From positions 9,845,467 through 9,909,466 of the forward strand of contig CM029387.1 of NCBI GenBank assembly GCA_017165825.1: a stretch of 64,000 nt of DNA. Reading direction: 5' to 3'. Shown piece by piece: positions 1-13,289 of this stretch. The translations under genes were made by a program, and so were the position numbers. Below the pieces are notes generated by a model. That model saw nothing but the letters and a program-made list of their open reading frames with translations. It searched no databases and was not told the DNA's origin. Positions within the stretch are counted from its first letter, which is position 1. The number at the start of each line of letters is the position of its first letter. The stretch is from Hepsetus odoe (lineage: Eukaryota > Chordata > Actinopteri > Characiformes > Hepsetidae).

Positions 1-125
1 TATCTCACGTGTTAAATAAAGAAAGATTTTGAGTTTCTTGAATTTGAATGCATTGATTGTTTATAATTAGCTAAGAGTTCAAACATGTGAACGACTCCTC
101 AACCAGCTAACAAGCGGCATATTTT

Positions 126-815
126 ACATGTTTGACTGTGTTCTACTGCATGTTCTCCAGTGTGTTCTACAGGGTGTTTCATCACATGCTCTACAGTGTA
201 TTCTACAGGATGCTCTACAATATGTTCTACAGTATGTTTTACTCTGTCTTCCACTGCATGTGTTCCACAATGTGCTGTACAGCATGTTCCACGGTGTGTT
301 CAACAGTATTTTTAATTTTGTGTTCTACAGCGTGTTCGACAGTCTGTTCTACAGTGTTCTACGGCATGTTCAACAGTGTGTTCAACAGCCTGATCTTTGT
401 TCTACGGCGTGTTCAACAGAGTGTTTTACAGTGTTCTACAGTGTCTTCAAAGGTCTGTTTTACAGAGTGTTCTACAGTTTTGTTCTACAGTGTGTTCTAC
501 AGTAGGTTTTCCTGTGTTCTACTTTGTGTTCTTCTGTGTGTACTGCTTTGTGTATTCCTGTGTCCAACACTGTGTCTTACTGCATGTACTACAGAGTGTT
601 CTACAGTGTTCTACTGTGTGTCCTACATTGGGTTCTACTGTGTGTCCTACAGTGTGTTCTACTGAGCATGTTCTACAGTTTGTTCCACTCCTTGACTTGC
701 ACTATGTTCTACAGCGTGTCCTATAGCGTGTTCTACACCATGTTCTACAGCAGGTTCTACTGCTTGTCTTACTCCATGTTGCACAGAGTGTCTTACATGA
801 TGTTCCACATGTTCC
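126..815. repeat. Degenerate minisatellite, core TGTGTTCTACAG
   Basis: The segment consists of dozens of imperfect copies of a 10-12-base unit around TTCTACAGTGTG. Because 12 is a multiple of three and the unit has no stop in any forward frame, all three frames stay open for long stretches, giving spurious ORFs of up to 177 codons. The peptides are Val/Phe/Tyr/Cys/Ser repeats and are not genes. Confidence 0.85.
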
Positions 816-1315
816 CTCCAAAAGGTCTTCTTTTCTGTCCACTTTTCTGATCAGGGGATCTTAAGGTGCCACATTTTGCTCAGACAGCTTTGATCCCTCC
901 TGCCAAGCGGAGACTACATCATGTGCAAGCTGGGAAAAAAGGGGAAGACTGGGAGCCTGTCGGTGTTCAGAAGCATTCAGAGTCACACACAGCACAAGTA
1001 GATGCCCAACATAATCGAGACGTCTATAATTAAGTCTCTACTGCAGACCAGAGAGGAAACACAGCAGATCCACATGAAGCATCAACTAAGCAGGATGGGC
1101 TCTTCTTCAGATGGGCTGCTGAATCCCAGTAGACCACCCAGGAGCTTATCAATTATTGAAACCTGCCATAATAATCCCAACTGAACAAGCCTGGTCTTTC
1201 TTTCTTTCTGAAAAATAAATGCATTCAATAAAAAAGGCACACTGCAGGCTTCAGTGAAAAGGCATGAACTGCGCCGCAGCTTTTAAAGGGGTTCAGGGAA
1301 AATCAGCGCACTCAC

Positions 1316-1394
1316 CATGTTTGGGTCTCCGCGGCTGTAATCCCCCTTTTCGCCCCTTTTTCCTCAAGAACACGGAGGGCAAACGTCCGCAAAG

Positions 1395-1439
<45 letters not shown>

Positions 1440-1480
1440 GAGAGAGAGACAGAACGAAAGCGTGCTGTCAGATGCACCGT
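1316..1480 (-). other. Candidate first exon of a minus-strand gene lying off the left edge
   Basis: Read on the minus strand, a CpG-rich, C/T-rich leader ends with ATG directly followed by a consensus donor GTGAGT (donor bases 1315-1314). This would be an exon whose only coding codon is the start Met, spliced to an exon beyond base 1. It includes the (CT)n complement of the GA repeat. Human gene order puts LZTFL1 on the same strand just past the 3' end of FYCO1, so LZTFL1 is a candidate, but no coding sequence is visible to prove it. Confidence 0.35.
1397..1449. repeat. (AG)n microsatellite
   Basis: Nearly perfect AG dinucleotide run with one GC interruption, inside the candidate first exon described for this region. 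Confidence 0.9.
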
Positions 1481-1499
1481 AACGCCTTTAGGCTTTAAT

Positions 1500-1620
1500 C
1501 CTCCGCCAATCAGCCAATAGGATCGCGCCGCAGCGAGTGATGCAGTCCAATAAAAGTATCCGAGCGAAAAACAACTTCTCTGAAATCAGATCCAAACCCT
1601 CTTCCATGCAGATTGCCCTA
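1500..1620 (-). promoter_or_regulatory. CCAAT-box cluster, candidate leftward promoter
   Basis: Three CCAAT pentamers lie within 46 bp (1506-1510, 1514-1518, 1547-1551) in a locally CpG-rich stretch (ATCGCGCCGCAGCGAG). They sit just upstream, in minus-strand sense, of the candidate exon ending at 1316. Spaced CCAAT pairs are typical NF-Y promoters. The direction of transcription is inferred from the splice donor. Confidence 0.4.
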
Positions 1621-3117
1621 AATGATTATTCTCCTTGGTTCAGGGCGGCCTGATGCAGGTCGGAGTGGCTCATTACAGTGGCAGGACGTCTGGAGCTGAA
1701 GAAAGAAAGGTTTCTCCAGTAAAGGGATCACAGTGTCTGCTGCATCATTTTACAGCAGGATAAACACACATCATGAATGGTTTACATACAAAGGCAACAT
1801 GTATGGAAAGCTTTTTGATGATCCACTATTTTAATTCAGATGATAGTGTAGGTTTGCGGGTCGTTTTGGATAGTAAGTAAGATGACTGTACAGATGTTTG
1901 ATCTACAGATGTTTGCATTGTAGAAATTAGGATTCTTGCTTTCCACAGTGAAGAAATCAACAGCTGTAAAATTCTCTTTTAAATAAAGGTGACACTTTTG
2001 GTTTTCGACGTGAGACCTGCTGGTGGATAGTTCTTTAAAGAACTGTGTTTGTAAATGATATGTGTAAATTTAAAGAACCTTTTGAAGGTACATTACAGGT
2101 ATACTACCACATACCAATCACAGATTTGTGTGTGTGTGTGTGTGCATGTGTGTGTTAAAGCCAAGAACCATTTTTATTTTTATCTTTTAAATTCATCACA
2201 GTATCTGTCAGTACAAGAAAAGAAGTTTGTTGGGCTCCCTTTCCTCCTTCTGGTTTAAAATAAAATGCTAAAGATCCAAAGTGAGAGATGTGAGCAGTAA
2301 AGGTGGTAATTAAATTAAGCTCAACAAATCAATTAGGAATGATAGAAGAAGGGCTAAAATAGAGGTACTATAAAATTTTATTATTAATATAACTGAATAT
2401 CTCAGTAGCATTGTGTGAAGTATTCTAATATATTTATTTTCATTAATTCTTAAAGTGTGCACAAGATTGCCTGTATTTAAGTACACTGTGTGCAAACAGT
2501 TCTGTTTCCAATGACTAATGCATTTTTTGCTTTTTTAATAAATCAGTTTTATAGACAACTCAAAGCAAATGAATGCAAATGAGTAAAAGGAAAGGCTCCA
2601 TCTTTTCTTACAGTGAGCTTTATGAATACACTAGTTTATCAAATATTAAATTTGAATTTAAAATGTACGCTTTGAGCTTTGAGAATAAGAGAATCTCAGA
2701 AAGCTTCTCCGGAAGCACATTACACTAATAATGTATATTTTCTTGGATAAAGTTGGTTTTTAAAAGTTTCAAGAAACTCCAAAAAATACAAAGGCTCTTT
2801 AGCTGATTATGATTCCTTCTTTTTTTTTCTTAGAACCTTTAGATGTTTTTCTTTTTTAGAGACACACCAAAAGCCTAAGAAAATTAAAGAGCTTTAAGGA
2901 GGTTTAACTGCAAACACCTAATTCAGGACCACGGACAGAGAATTTTTTTGCTTCCAAATGGAAATTTGAAATGGAAAATTTTCTTTGGTGTGATGGTGCT
3001 TGTGTGGATGACTGCGTTGGGCAACTTGTGAATAGGCTTCACATAAAAATATCACTAAAACAAATGATTTGACTTTTTATCTCATCAAACATCTCATTTC
3101 ATAGTTCTTATGCACAA
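1621..3117. other. Intergenic, no gene seen
   Basis: AT-rich non-coding sequence with a short (GT)n run at about 2127-2144. Only short chance ORFs are present. Confidence 0.6.
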
Positions 3118-3120
3118 TAA

Positions 3121-3194
<74 letters not shown>

Positions 3195-3196
3195 AA

Positions 3197-3243
<47 letters not shown>
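3118..3243. repeat. (AAAG)n microsatellite
   Basis: Long GAAA tetranucleotide array with one variant unit (GATAAAAA) near 3190. Its complement produces a Phe/Leu/Ser-rich spurious ORF on the minus strand. Confidence 0.95.
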
Positions 3244-3246
<3 letters not shown>

Positions 3247-4789
3247 AGGAGAGGAAAGCAAGAGAGGAGGGGACTGAGAAAGAGGAGAGACAGATCAGGA
3301 ATATTGAACAAAAAGAAAAGCTGAGAGAAAGACTTTAAAGAGAGGCTCGTTTGATAAATCACTCCAGTAGTGTGTAATATACATAATGCATGAAACTAAT
3401 AGCTTTAGTACAGCAACTCGGCCGGCATGCTGTTAAACACAATGAGAGATGAGGTGCATTTGGGGCTTTTTAGTTCACTTCCAGTATCCACAACACACTG
3501 CGAGAGCACAGCGTTTATCCCCCAGGGCTGCTGAGTGCACAGGGAAGCGTCAAGTGCTCCAAAATACCTGCATCCGAGAGAACAAGCAACAAGAAGAAAG
3601 CTTGCTGGAGAACAAAGTGCTGGGAGAAAGCACCTGTTAGTGTTTCTCTTTTTGCTCATCACCTATCATATGGCTGTTGTGCATGTCCCACTAAAATGTC
3701 AGGCGTTCAGTAACCTGTATTATGTCTGTAAATTTTCTACCATCTACAAATGTTTTGTTACAATTATTTGAACACATTCATGAAAAAACATTTTTAAACG
3801 CACCTACAAATACCCACTGAACTGGTCATTGGCTTTTATTACGAGTGAGAAGGTTTTTCCAGTTTTCCATGCCGAGAGGCACATAATCAGCAATAATCAA
3901 CAACAGGCTTAAGGTGGAAGATACAAATTAGGTTCTAGACCACTCCTTTCCAAAAAAAAGACTATTTAGACATAATATCATTTTCTTCAAAATAAAATAG
4001 AATTAATATGATCCGTTGTCACAGTTTGGACTGTTAGGTATGCCCGAAACTTTTGATGGGCAGTGTTTGTAATGTGCACTTATCAGAGGAGAAAAAAAAC
4101 TCAAAATCAATATCTGCTGTTTCCATGGAAAAATTTTTTCCAGCCTTCCAAGCAGCCGTCAGAGCATTCTGCAGCCCTGAAAGAGCAAGAGAGTGGAGCA
4201 CTCCTGACTAATAACCACCACTGGATCACCAAGCATGGCATTCTCAGCCACTATCAAAGGACCTTCACATATGAGAGCGCATTAAAGGAGAAGCCATGTG
4301 TTCCCATTCAAATAAATAAATAAATCCCCGTCCTCTGAAGCGCAGTCCTGAATTCCTGATGAGGTCAATGAATGCACCAACGCTGCACATTACAGGATCC
4401 ATATCTTGGAGAAGAAAAAAACAAATTCTTATGCTTTTGCAAAAATGTAGACTTCATCTCATTGTCCATACCTACACAAATTTAGCATACTCAAATTTAA
4501 CAGCAAAAACAGGCTGTAATAACATGACATAAATGCTTATAGTTGTGATGTCTCTTCAGTGATTGCATATCTACACTATCGCCTAGATAACAGCAACTTA
4601 ACCTCAGCCATTCCTGCTAAAGTGCATGCTGACAGTGACTGCATCCAATACTGAAAGCATGTGCCTCAATGTCATACTGTTCTTGCTGTCTCAAGTCAGT
4701 GCCTTAGAAGACGAAGACGATTGTTTTGAAGGTGGTGCTTGTAAATGAAAGGATTGAGATGCATATTGAAGGCAGTGATATTTTGACAC
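3244..4789. other. Intergenic, no gene seen
   Basis: No recognisable coding exon, RNA gene or well-preserved transposon. Short ORFs on both strands (for example 3405-3662 minus) resemble no family I know. Confidence 0.55.
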
Positions 4790-4794
4790 ATGAC

Positions 4795-5160
4795 ATCTCC
4801 CTCGCTCATTTTCTTAGCTGCTTGTCCTAATTATGGCTATGGGTGGTGCAGCAGCCTATCCCAGCCTATCCCGCCCTGTCACAGGGCGCAAGGCAGGGAC
4901 AGATTGCCAGTCCACCGCAGGGCAGACACACACTTCCACACACACTCACACCTTGGGGGGAATTTAGCATCTCCTGTCCACCTGATATTCATGATTTTGG
5001 ACGGTGGGAGGAAATCGGTGCACCTAGAGAAAACCCACGCAGACACAGGGAGAACACGCAAACTCCACACAGAAAGGACCTAGACTGTCCCTGCTGGGAA
5101 CTGAACCCAGGACCTTCTTGCTGTGAGACGACAGTGGTACCCACAGCACCACCGTGATGC
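4795..5160 (-). repeat. SINE-like interspersed repeat copy
   Basis: This is a common fish repeat that reads, on the plus strand, from GACAGATTGCCAGTCCACCG through GGGAGGAAATCGG to CCCAGGACCTTCTTGCTGTG. The right end resembles the complement of a tRNA-like head with B box. A more decayed copy lies at 11345-11620. Confidence 0.65.
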
Positions 5161-6978
5161 CTGACAATATAAAATACGTTTAATTATCATTTTTTTAAAT
5201 TAACATTCACATTTTAAGGCTCAAAAAATACCAGAATACATGTTTATTGTCTTGGCTATATACAGCTTACCTACCATGCCTTCCATAAATTTTAAAGAGA
5301 GGTACATGTAAGCACATCTTAGATTAGATTTAAACATGATTGGATGTCTTCCTGTCTCAGAATACTTCCTGAGCAGGCAGAATTGCATTGTGTCAGACAA
5401 GGCTACACTGTGGCAGAATAAATTTAGTTAAGGATGTGGGGAACATGACTGAGCTTCACCCATTCGTGCTGAGATTATGAAGAGACTCTCAGTGTGGACT
5501 GATTTTTGTATGAGGGACAATACTCTTCAACCAATAAGAGGCAAATTTGTCTCCATATATATCACTCTCAAATGTTGTTATTTTGTTTACCCTTTAAAAT
5601 GTATTCATATTTCTAAACAAATATGTTTTTAATAGGTCCCCAGTCTTAAAAATGAATAAAGAGAAACTAACTTACAAGATAAAATATGTGAAATGGGAGG
5701 CTGGTGTGTTTCCCAGAAGGCCCAGAAGCTGCAAATCAAGCCCAATCTATAATATTATCACCAAGTTTCATGCACACTCATGTTGTTCAGTGCTCTCCTG
5801 ATTGTGGACTCATGAACATGAACATTAGCCATGCCTTGCTCTTGAATGATCTTTGTTGGCTGACCACTCCTGAGGAGGTTAACAATGGCTTTCAATTTCC
5901 TCCACTAGCATACAGTCTACCTCATTCTCTATTTGGGGAGTTTTTCACTCACAGATTTGTTATATTGTATCATTTTATTTCATTACAATTTGATAAACCC
6001 TTGTTTGATGCCTGGGTCAGTGGGATATATTTTCAGCATCTGCTATGCAAAGGATCTGACAATTTTTCTTTTTATTAAACCTCAGGACATTGTCTTTCTT
6101 TCGCATGCCTCAAAGATCACATAAGAGCACACATTTTCCATGAATGCATCTCCTAACACATTCATATCACACCCCCAACATTGCCTAAGTGACAAATATA
6201 TTAACCCACACAAGAGCTAATTCTGTTCTATTAATATACATTTAGGACCGAAGAATAATCATATTTTTGCATAAATACAGAATATTCTAAAGGGTTCGCA
6301 AACTTAAAGCACCACTGTGGATCACTGCCACTTTAATATCTTGCTTGTTGTTCTCCAGCCCCCTTGGTATACAAATGATCGGCAGCTTCTCAGCTCCTCA
6401 GACGCCTCCAGCTGAGCAAGCGCTTCAATTAGGGCCCTGAGCGGCCTGCATCGCCATGGAGATGGGGCTGTGGTGCAGGCAGTAAGGAGGCTTGAAGTGT
6501 TGGAGAGCACAAGCTGGCAGCTCCTGCATGGAGAGAACCATGGGAGGTTGGGGGGCTTGCAATGGCCCATTAACCCCCACCCTCATTAAAGCGGGGGGGT
6601 GCAGCCAATGAAGCATCAACCACACTTCATCCACCCCCAGATATGAGTGAATGTCGATGCCATAAAAGTCAGTGTGAGTCAGATAGCATCTTCCTTATGA
6701 AGCCATTAGAAGTACATAGTTTAATTTAACCCTTAGGAGTTGCAGTCCTATCCCAAGCATCCTTTTTACCAAATATTTCATGCTTGTAGCTCATTAAAAC
6801 AAGTGGAGAAATGTTCTTTGCAAACTTTTTTCAATCTGCACCACCTTTTTAAGTAGGAGGTGAAGCATTTTACAATGTAACATCATTTTCTTATTTTGCA
6901 CAAAGACAAGCTTTTTACTTTTTACTACATTTTCATCATACATTGGTCATTTTTTACACAGAAACCAAACCTGAACCT
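5161..6978. other. Intergenic; GC-rich island at about 6360-6620
   Basis: Mostly AT-rich non-coding DNA. The block at about 6360-6620 is noticeably GC-richer and more complex than its surroundings, with overlapping minus-strand ORFs of 82 and 69 codons that I cannot assign. It may be a conserved non-coding element; only alignment to other fish would tell. Confidence 0.4.
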
Positions 6979-6979
6979 G

Positions 6980-7058
<79 letters not shown>
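6979..7058. repeat. (AT)n microsatellite
   Basis: Long AT run with a single TT interruption near 7029. It is self-complementary and likely to be assembled imprecisely. Confidence 0.9.
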
Positions 7059-7059
<1 letters not shown>

Positions 7060-8360
7060 TACCATGCTGTGTTATTACACACACTTGGAACATAATTTAC
7101 ATAGAAGGGTTATCAGAAGTTGAACTTAACTGTGATATCATCACAACAGTAAAGATGAAAGTAAAAAAGTACTTTGAACAAGCATTTCACAATCAAATGT
7201 CCTGATGAAACAAACAAACTGGCTTCGATTATCAAAGTGTTTCAAAGTTATCAAAGATTATCAAATTAACAAGAAAACAAAAATGTCAAAGTGCAGATAA
7301 AGAGTAGAAAATAAGCTACTAAATTCTATAAATCCTTGAAACTTTGTCCAACAGTGAGTAAAATAAAGGACAAAAGTTGGATGCTGCAGCAAAACAGTAG
7401 TCCAAAATGTACAATAGAATCAATTCTAACAAATAATAAAAAAATGCTTCAAATCCTTTGCTTCTCCTAGACATAAATATTATTAAAATTTAATTATTAG
7501 ATCTTAAACATGCTGCACATTCAGAAAGATCTATGAATGTTTCTGAACTTAAAGCGCAGACTGAGAAAAATGTTCTATTTGACAGAAAAAGTGGGGGATT
7601 ATATCAGTGAAAATCAATTATTGAAAAAATATAAACTAAAAAAATATCCACAAAAGGAGTAGTAGGAAATGGAAGTCATATTGTCAACTATAAGCAAGGT
7701 TTTTCCAGCTCACATCACCAAATGCCACTGGTCAGTAGAAAACTGTGAAATGGGAGTTATTTCATTATAAATATTTTCATTATTTTTTACATTTTTATAT
7801 TGGCCCTGAAATATCAATGCTTGCTTCGTTTACTTTTAAAAGAGGATTCCACTAACCTTGAAAATGTTTTGCGCAAAAAGTAATTGAGAGAAGCTTGATG
7901 TGAAACGTGGCATTCCAGAGAAATTTGCTGAGATAGAATTGCTCACAGTGGATAGGAACCAGATGTTAATGTGACTTTTTTTTTTACATTTTGACACATG
8001 GATTTGGTCTGAAAGATATTTCTTTTAACACTTTCATGGTGGAAAGCTGTATATTTTCAGATCTCCCACCTTTTTTACAATTAACAGTGTAAATTACAAT
8101 TAACAGTATAACTGTTCCCTCTTTGCCATGAAAATGAACTTAAACTTAAAAAACACTTCCAATGCATTTCAGCCCTGCCGCAAAAGGACCTGTTGATATA
8201 ATTTCAGGGATCCTCTCATTAACACAGGTGAGAGTGTCGAAAAGGACAAGTCTGGAGATCACTTCTTGCTGATTGAGTTAGAATCGCAGACTGGATGGTT
8301 TAAAAGGAGATTGGTGCTTTAAATCATTGTTCTTCCTCTGTTAACCATGGTTACCTGCAA
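7059..8360. other. Intergenic, no gene seen
   Basis: AT-rich sequence without recognisable coding or RNA features. Confidence 0.5.
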
Positions 8361-9290
8361 GGAAACATGTGCAGTCTTCATTGCTTTGCACAAAAAGGGC
8401 TTCACAGGCAAAGATATTACTGGTAGAAAGACGGCACCTAATTCAACCAGTTATTGGATCATCAAGAACTTTAGATGTTTTTTTGAAGTTCAATAGTTGT
8501 GCAGAAGGCTTCAGAAAGAAAGTTCAGAAAGCACCAGGACGGTCTCCTAAAGATGATACAGCTGTGGTATCGGAGCACCACCAGTGCAGAGCTTGCTCAG
8601 GAATGGCAGCAGGCAAGTGTGAGTACATCTGCACACACAGTGAGGTGAAGATTTTGGAGGATGGCCTGGTTTCAGCAAAGAAACCATTTTTCTCCAGGAA
8701 AAACATCAGGGACAGACTGATATTCTATAAAACGTACAGGGATTGGACTGCTGAGGACTGGGGTTAAGTCATTTTCTCTCATGAATCCCCTTTCTGATTG
8801 CATGGGGCATCCACAATAAAGATTGTCTGGAGAAGAAAAGGTGAGCACTACCATCACTCCTGTGTCATGCCAACAGTAGAGTATCCTGAGACCATTCATG
8901 TGTGGGGTTGTTTCTCAGCCAAGAGAGTGGGCTCACTCACAAATTTGCCAAATAACCCAGCCAAAACCAGAACATCCTCTGAGAGCAACTTCTCCCAACC
9001 ATCCAAGAACAGTTTGGTGAAGAACAATGCCTTTTCCCGATGAAGCACCGTGGCATAAGGCAAAAGTGATAACTAAGTGGCTCGAGGAAAAAATCATCAC
9101 AGTTTTGGCTCCATGGCCAGGAAACTCCACGGACCATTCATTCAGAACTTGTGGTCAATCCTTAAGAGGTGTGTGGACAAACAATACCCCTAAATTCCAA
9201 CATACTCCAATCTTTTATAACTCAAGAATGGACTGTCATGGGTTAGGATTTGGCCCAGAAGTTGATTGACAGCATGCCTGGGTGAATTGC
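8360..9290 (+). pseudogene. Decayed Tc1-type transposase
   Basis: Fragments in shifting frames match a Tc1/mariner transposase: an N-terminal piece from 8369 (TKRASQAKILLVERRHLIQ), then around 8700-8800 the region of the first catalytic Asp (DWTAEDWG, followed in another frame by FSDESPF-like sequence), and around 9020-9130 the part before the second Asp (DEAPWHKAKVITKWLEEK). Several stops and frame shifts make it inactive. Terminal repeats were not identified. Confidence 0.7.
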
Positions 9291-11344
9291 AGAGGTCTTG
9301 AAATAGAATGGCCAACATTGCAAATATTGACTCTTTGCATGAATGTATTGCATTTGTCAATAAGTGTCTTTGCTTGTAATTATATTATACTTCAGTTACC
9401 ATAGAAACATCTGACAAATAGAGCTAAAAACACTGAAACAGCAAACTTTGTGAAAACCAGTGCCTGTGTCATTCTCAATTTTCGGGAGCACCTATCTGAT
9501 TGAGAAGTCCAAAAACTGCAACATAATGACAAAATACAGCATATTTTTTCACCCCTTCTAAAATGACCTTGTGATTGTAAAAACCACTATATAAATTTAA
9601 CATTGTTGTCGAGAGGTCAGTTTGAAAAATTGCTGTTGAGAATTACAGTCTGAAATACAGAAGCAGTGTGTCAGATGGTGGAAAGTGTTTGATTTTGCTC
9701 TTCCATACTGTACTCTTTCACCATCCACTCCCATCATAATCTGTTGGTTTTATTTTGTACCATTTGTTTTCTGACGACCTCATTTAGAAGCTGTCTAGCA
9801 GAGGCGCAAGCTCTCAGAGGATGACTTTATAAGACAGCTTTTTCCTTCTGTAATTACAGGCTGTCTGAGTGGAGGGAAAGAGACGAAGTGTCATGTGTCA
9901 GTCTGCTTTCACTCTTGACATCGGGAGAATGTCATATAGTCACAGGAATGTGAGGCAGGAGGAGAAGGAAGAGAAGAGGAAAAGAACAGTGCAAAATGAA
10001 GGGAAAATATGAAAATATAAAACATACACGCTAATAACAAATACTGCGTGCTGAATTTGGCAGTGCCAGTGAGAATATAGAAAGCTTTTATTTTGCAAAG
10101 TATTCGTTTTTTTTTATACAGCCACCACCATTCTTCACCATGGGTATGAATAAACATATAAAATATGAATAAACATATTTGTATTTTATAATAATATTTG
10201 TCTGAATTTCTTTGTAGCTTGTTCTATCCCTAAATATAGATGACAAAGGTAACATTAACAGAGTAATATGAAAAAAGTGCCCTTAAACTGTGGACTTTTT
10301 ATTGCTATATGAAATAATGGCATCTCATCACCTTTGCTGCAACATGAAGTTATCTGTCCCTGCTCATAAAATGAAAGCATGGTGTCATTCGACCAAATGG
10401 ATAATGAAAACAACCACTGAGGGTGAGGCTGGTGGACGGCCAGGGTGTTTTAGACAGAAATAATCAAATTTTGCCCATCAAAGTGACATACATGAAACTA
10501 ACTAGCCCATCATTGTGGCATTTGAGCATGTATTGATACACTATCTTTGGAAGTTGTCAAATCCTTTGCCACCAACAGGTAGCAGGAATAAATATGAATG
10601 CCTGCTGAGAGTGCTCTCTAGCTCCGACAGTGACAGAGAGCAGTTTAGAAATTGTTGTCAGCATAACAGTGGCTCAGGAGTGCTCTCTATAAGAGTGCCC
10701 AGCTGAGATGATGGAGAGTGAATACTCTCCCCTTTCTCTGTGCTTTCTGCTAAAGCGCATACTGCTCAATGCCAAAGTTCACTGTAAGACCTAAAGGAAT
10801 TGTATGTCATAGAGAAGTACAGTAAGAGACAGAGTTCATTAATTTTCCCTGGGCCTAATCTGTAGTGAAACAAACCACATTCAGGCCCAGCAACTCCCAG
10901 AACTCCTGCACCTGTCTTCATGGACAAGATTGTTTATAATTGAATTTATAGGTTTTAAGCATCTGATCAAAATAGTTCTGAAATGCCTTTTTGGGCAGTA
11001 AGAATTTACACCACAAAACACTAATGCTGATAAGCACAAACAAATAAAAATATAAATATAGTAAGTACGTAGCAATTTAGTGTATTTTGAAATCTTGCTT
11101 AACCTCTCTTCAGGAAAGCCCAGTTTAATTAGTAGTTCCTGTTCTTTACTTGTTAATTAGGTGTGCTGCTGATGGAAGCGATGGAATTTACTGTGAGATG
11201 ACTTGCAAAAAGGAGAACATGCGGTTCTTAAAACCAGCTCATTGTTAATGCCAGCTCTTAAAAAAGAAAAAGACACTTCCTTTTTTTTATTTTATTTGGC
11301 TTATTTGAATCTTTTTCTGATAATGTATCTTGCCAAGTAAAACA
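9291..11344. other. Intergenic, no gene seen
   Basis: Non-coding. An RFX-type X-box match GTTACCATAGAAAC lies at 9395-9408. Short ORFs on both strands are unassigned. Confidence 0.5.
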
Positions 11345-11620
11345 CTCGCTCTCACTCACTCAGATTTTCATAGCTGCTTATCTGATTATGTTTGTGAGTG
11401 GTGATAGAGTCTATTCAACATTAAACAGGCTCCTCTCACACAAACACCTAGGGGGCAATTTAGCAACCCTGATTCTCCTGATGTGCATGTCTTTGGATGG
11501 TGGGAGGAAACCAGAGCTCATGGAGAAAACCCACACAGACAAAGGGGAAAACAAGCAAACCACACAGGAAGGATCTGGACTAACCTGGGAATAAAACCCA
11601 GGATCTTCTTGCTGTGAGGC
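11345..11620 (-). repeat. Decayed copy of the 4.8-kb SINE-like repeat
   Basis: It shares the order of blocks with 4795-5160: GGCAATTTAGCAACCC, GGATGGTGGGAGGAAACC, GAAAACCCACACAGACA, then AACCCAGGATCTTCTTGCTG. A further fragment of the same kind of repeat may lie at 11720-11820. Confidence 0.55.
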
Positions 11621-11820
11621 AACAGCAAGTCAAACCAAGTCAAGACCCTCTTAGTCAAACAGTTTTTAGAAATTGCTTTGCTAAGGCTTTTAAGCATAGA
11701 CTGGTGAACTGTCAGTCATGACAGGTGATAGAACCTATGCCTATCCTAAGAGCAGGGATAGATTCCATCACCTGCCATGACTCCGGCTAGGAAAAGCAGA
11801 TAATTTAGATAATGGACAGA

Positions 11821-13008
11821 TATGTAACATCCCACAAAGAAGAAGGGTTAGAAGGAGAAAAGAAGCAAAATTACTTATTACTTATTTTTTCTTTTTTTTA
11901 CTTAAAAAGCTGGTACCACTTCACTCCATCTTCTGACCATCTTTCACAGCAAGTCGTCCTCAGTGAATCAATGGAAGAGCATAACTAAACTAAGTGAACT
12001 GAGACTTCCAGTCTGATCTTTTAACATTGTCCAACTGTTTGTCAGGGATTTGGAACTAGACCCGGCCTGGCCTCATGCCCCGCTGCCGTGTGGCCAGGCA
12101 GCGTTCCCTTCAACAAGCCAGCCGGAGGCTAATGTGGGTCTTCTCCCAGTTCTTTGCCAGGGCCTCTGCCAAAGCGCAACACTTAGTCATGTGGGGTCCC
12201 TTGTCGATGCTCGTATGTTTTTCTGGGGCCAAGATGCATAAAATAGTATGAGAGTAATTGCTTGGCGTTTAGCTCCCTCAGAGAGCTTTTATCACAATAA
12301 ATAGGGTCGGCTCCACTTCAAAGAGAATGCTCGATCGCTTGGAGGAATTCTGAAAAGCTTCTCAGGACTTTGGAAAAGGAGGTTAATAACTAATCGTCAA
12401 CCAATCAGAAAGTTGTGTTTAATGATTGGATGCTGCAGGGGGTCTGCAGTGCACACGATTCATTACACACAAACAAACACTTATGTATGTGCATATGCTG
12501 ATCTGAGATAAAAAGGATGCAGAGGAAATAGCTTGGGAGTTTGATTGATCTTTGTAGTAGAATCATTGTATTTGCCCAAGACCTAGATGATACTTATGCT
12601 TGAATGTGGTACAATTGGAGAAAAATAGTCAGTGACGAGCATATTTTCATTTACATTTTCATTTTTCTCAGTTAAAGAAAGAAAAGGCATATGTAGGAAT
12701 GAATAATTGATAGTTTACAGTCATTTTGATAGATTAAACCTCTCTTAGTTACTGTTGCTATGGATGTTTGGAAAATTTCAGCTCAAAGTAGGAAATTTTA
12801 GGAATCAGGACCATCTTTGGCTATAAGCAGAATAAGCTGTTGTTTAGAGTCCCAGAGCCATCAGGGGCCATTATTAGTTACCATTATTTATTTATTTATT
12901 AAATAAACTTCTTACTTTACTTCTTACTTATAAACTTTAGTTTTCTTACAATTTAATGTTAGATACAGTTTAGCTTTCTCTTTAAATAGTATCAAGAATG
13001 GCCTAAAC
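11821..13008. other. Intergenic; GC-richer block at about 12040-12240
   Basis: The block at 12040-12240 is compositionally distinct and complex, with a chance ORF of 63 codons. It could be a conserved non-coding element. The remainder is AT-rich with nothing recognised. Confidence 0.4.
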
Positions 13009-13152
13009 CAGGGGTGGGCAACTCCTGTCCTTGAGGACCCACATAGTTTGGTGAAACACTTGGTTGAGCTCACCTGCTAATCACCATGTTCAGCAAGTGT
13101 GCTTGAGGAGGCCAACTGTGTGGGACACAGGCCTTCAAGGCCTGGAGTTGCC
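13009..13152. mobile_element. hAT-type MITE fragment
   Basis: It begins CAGGGGTGGGCAACTCCTG and ends in the imperfect complement (GCCTGGAGTTGCC), the terminal inverted repeat style of non-autonomous hAT elements in fish. The right terminus has lost the CCACCCCTG tip. No coding capacity. Confidence 0.55.
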
Positions 13153-13289
13153 ATGTTATATTTAAGTTAATGATATATTTATTGCATTTAAGAAATATTT
13201 AAGAATTTCCCAGTTACAGTCCTTTCAAGGTGTGCAAGCTTTGTGTTTGATCCTGTGCTGCACTTTTAATAAAAATAAATAAAATGAAA

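Noticed and set aside
128..850. Overlapping plus-strand ORFs of 108-177 codons
   Set aside because: Produced by the stop-free 12-base minisatellite unit in every frame.
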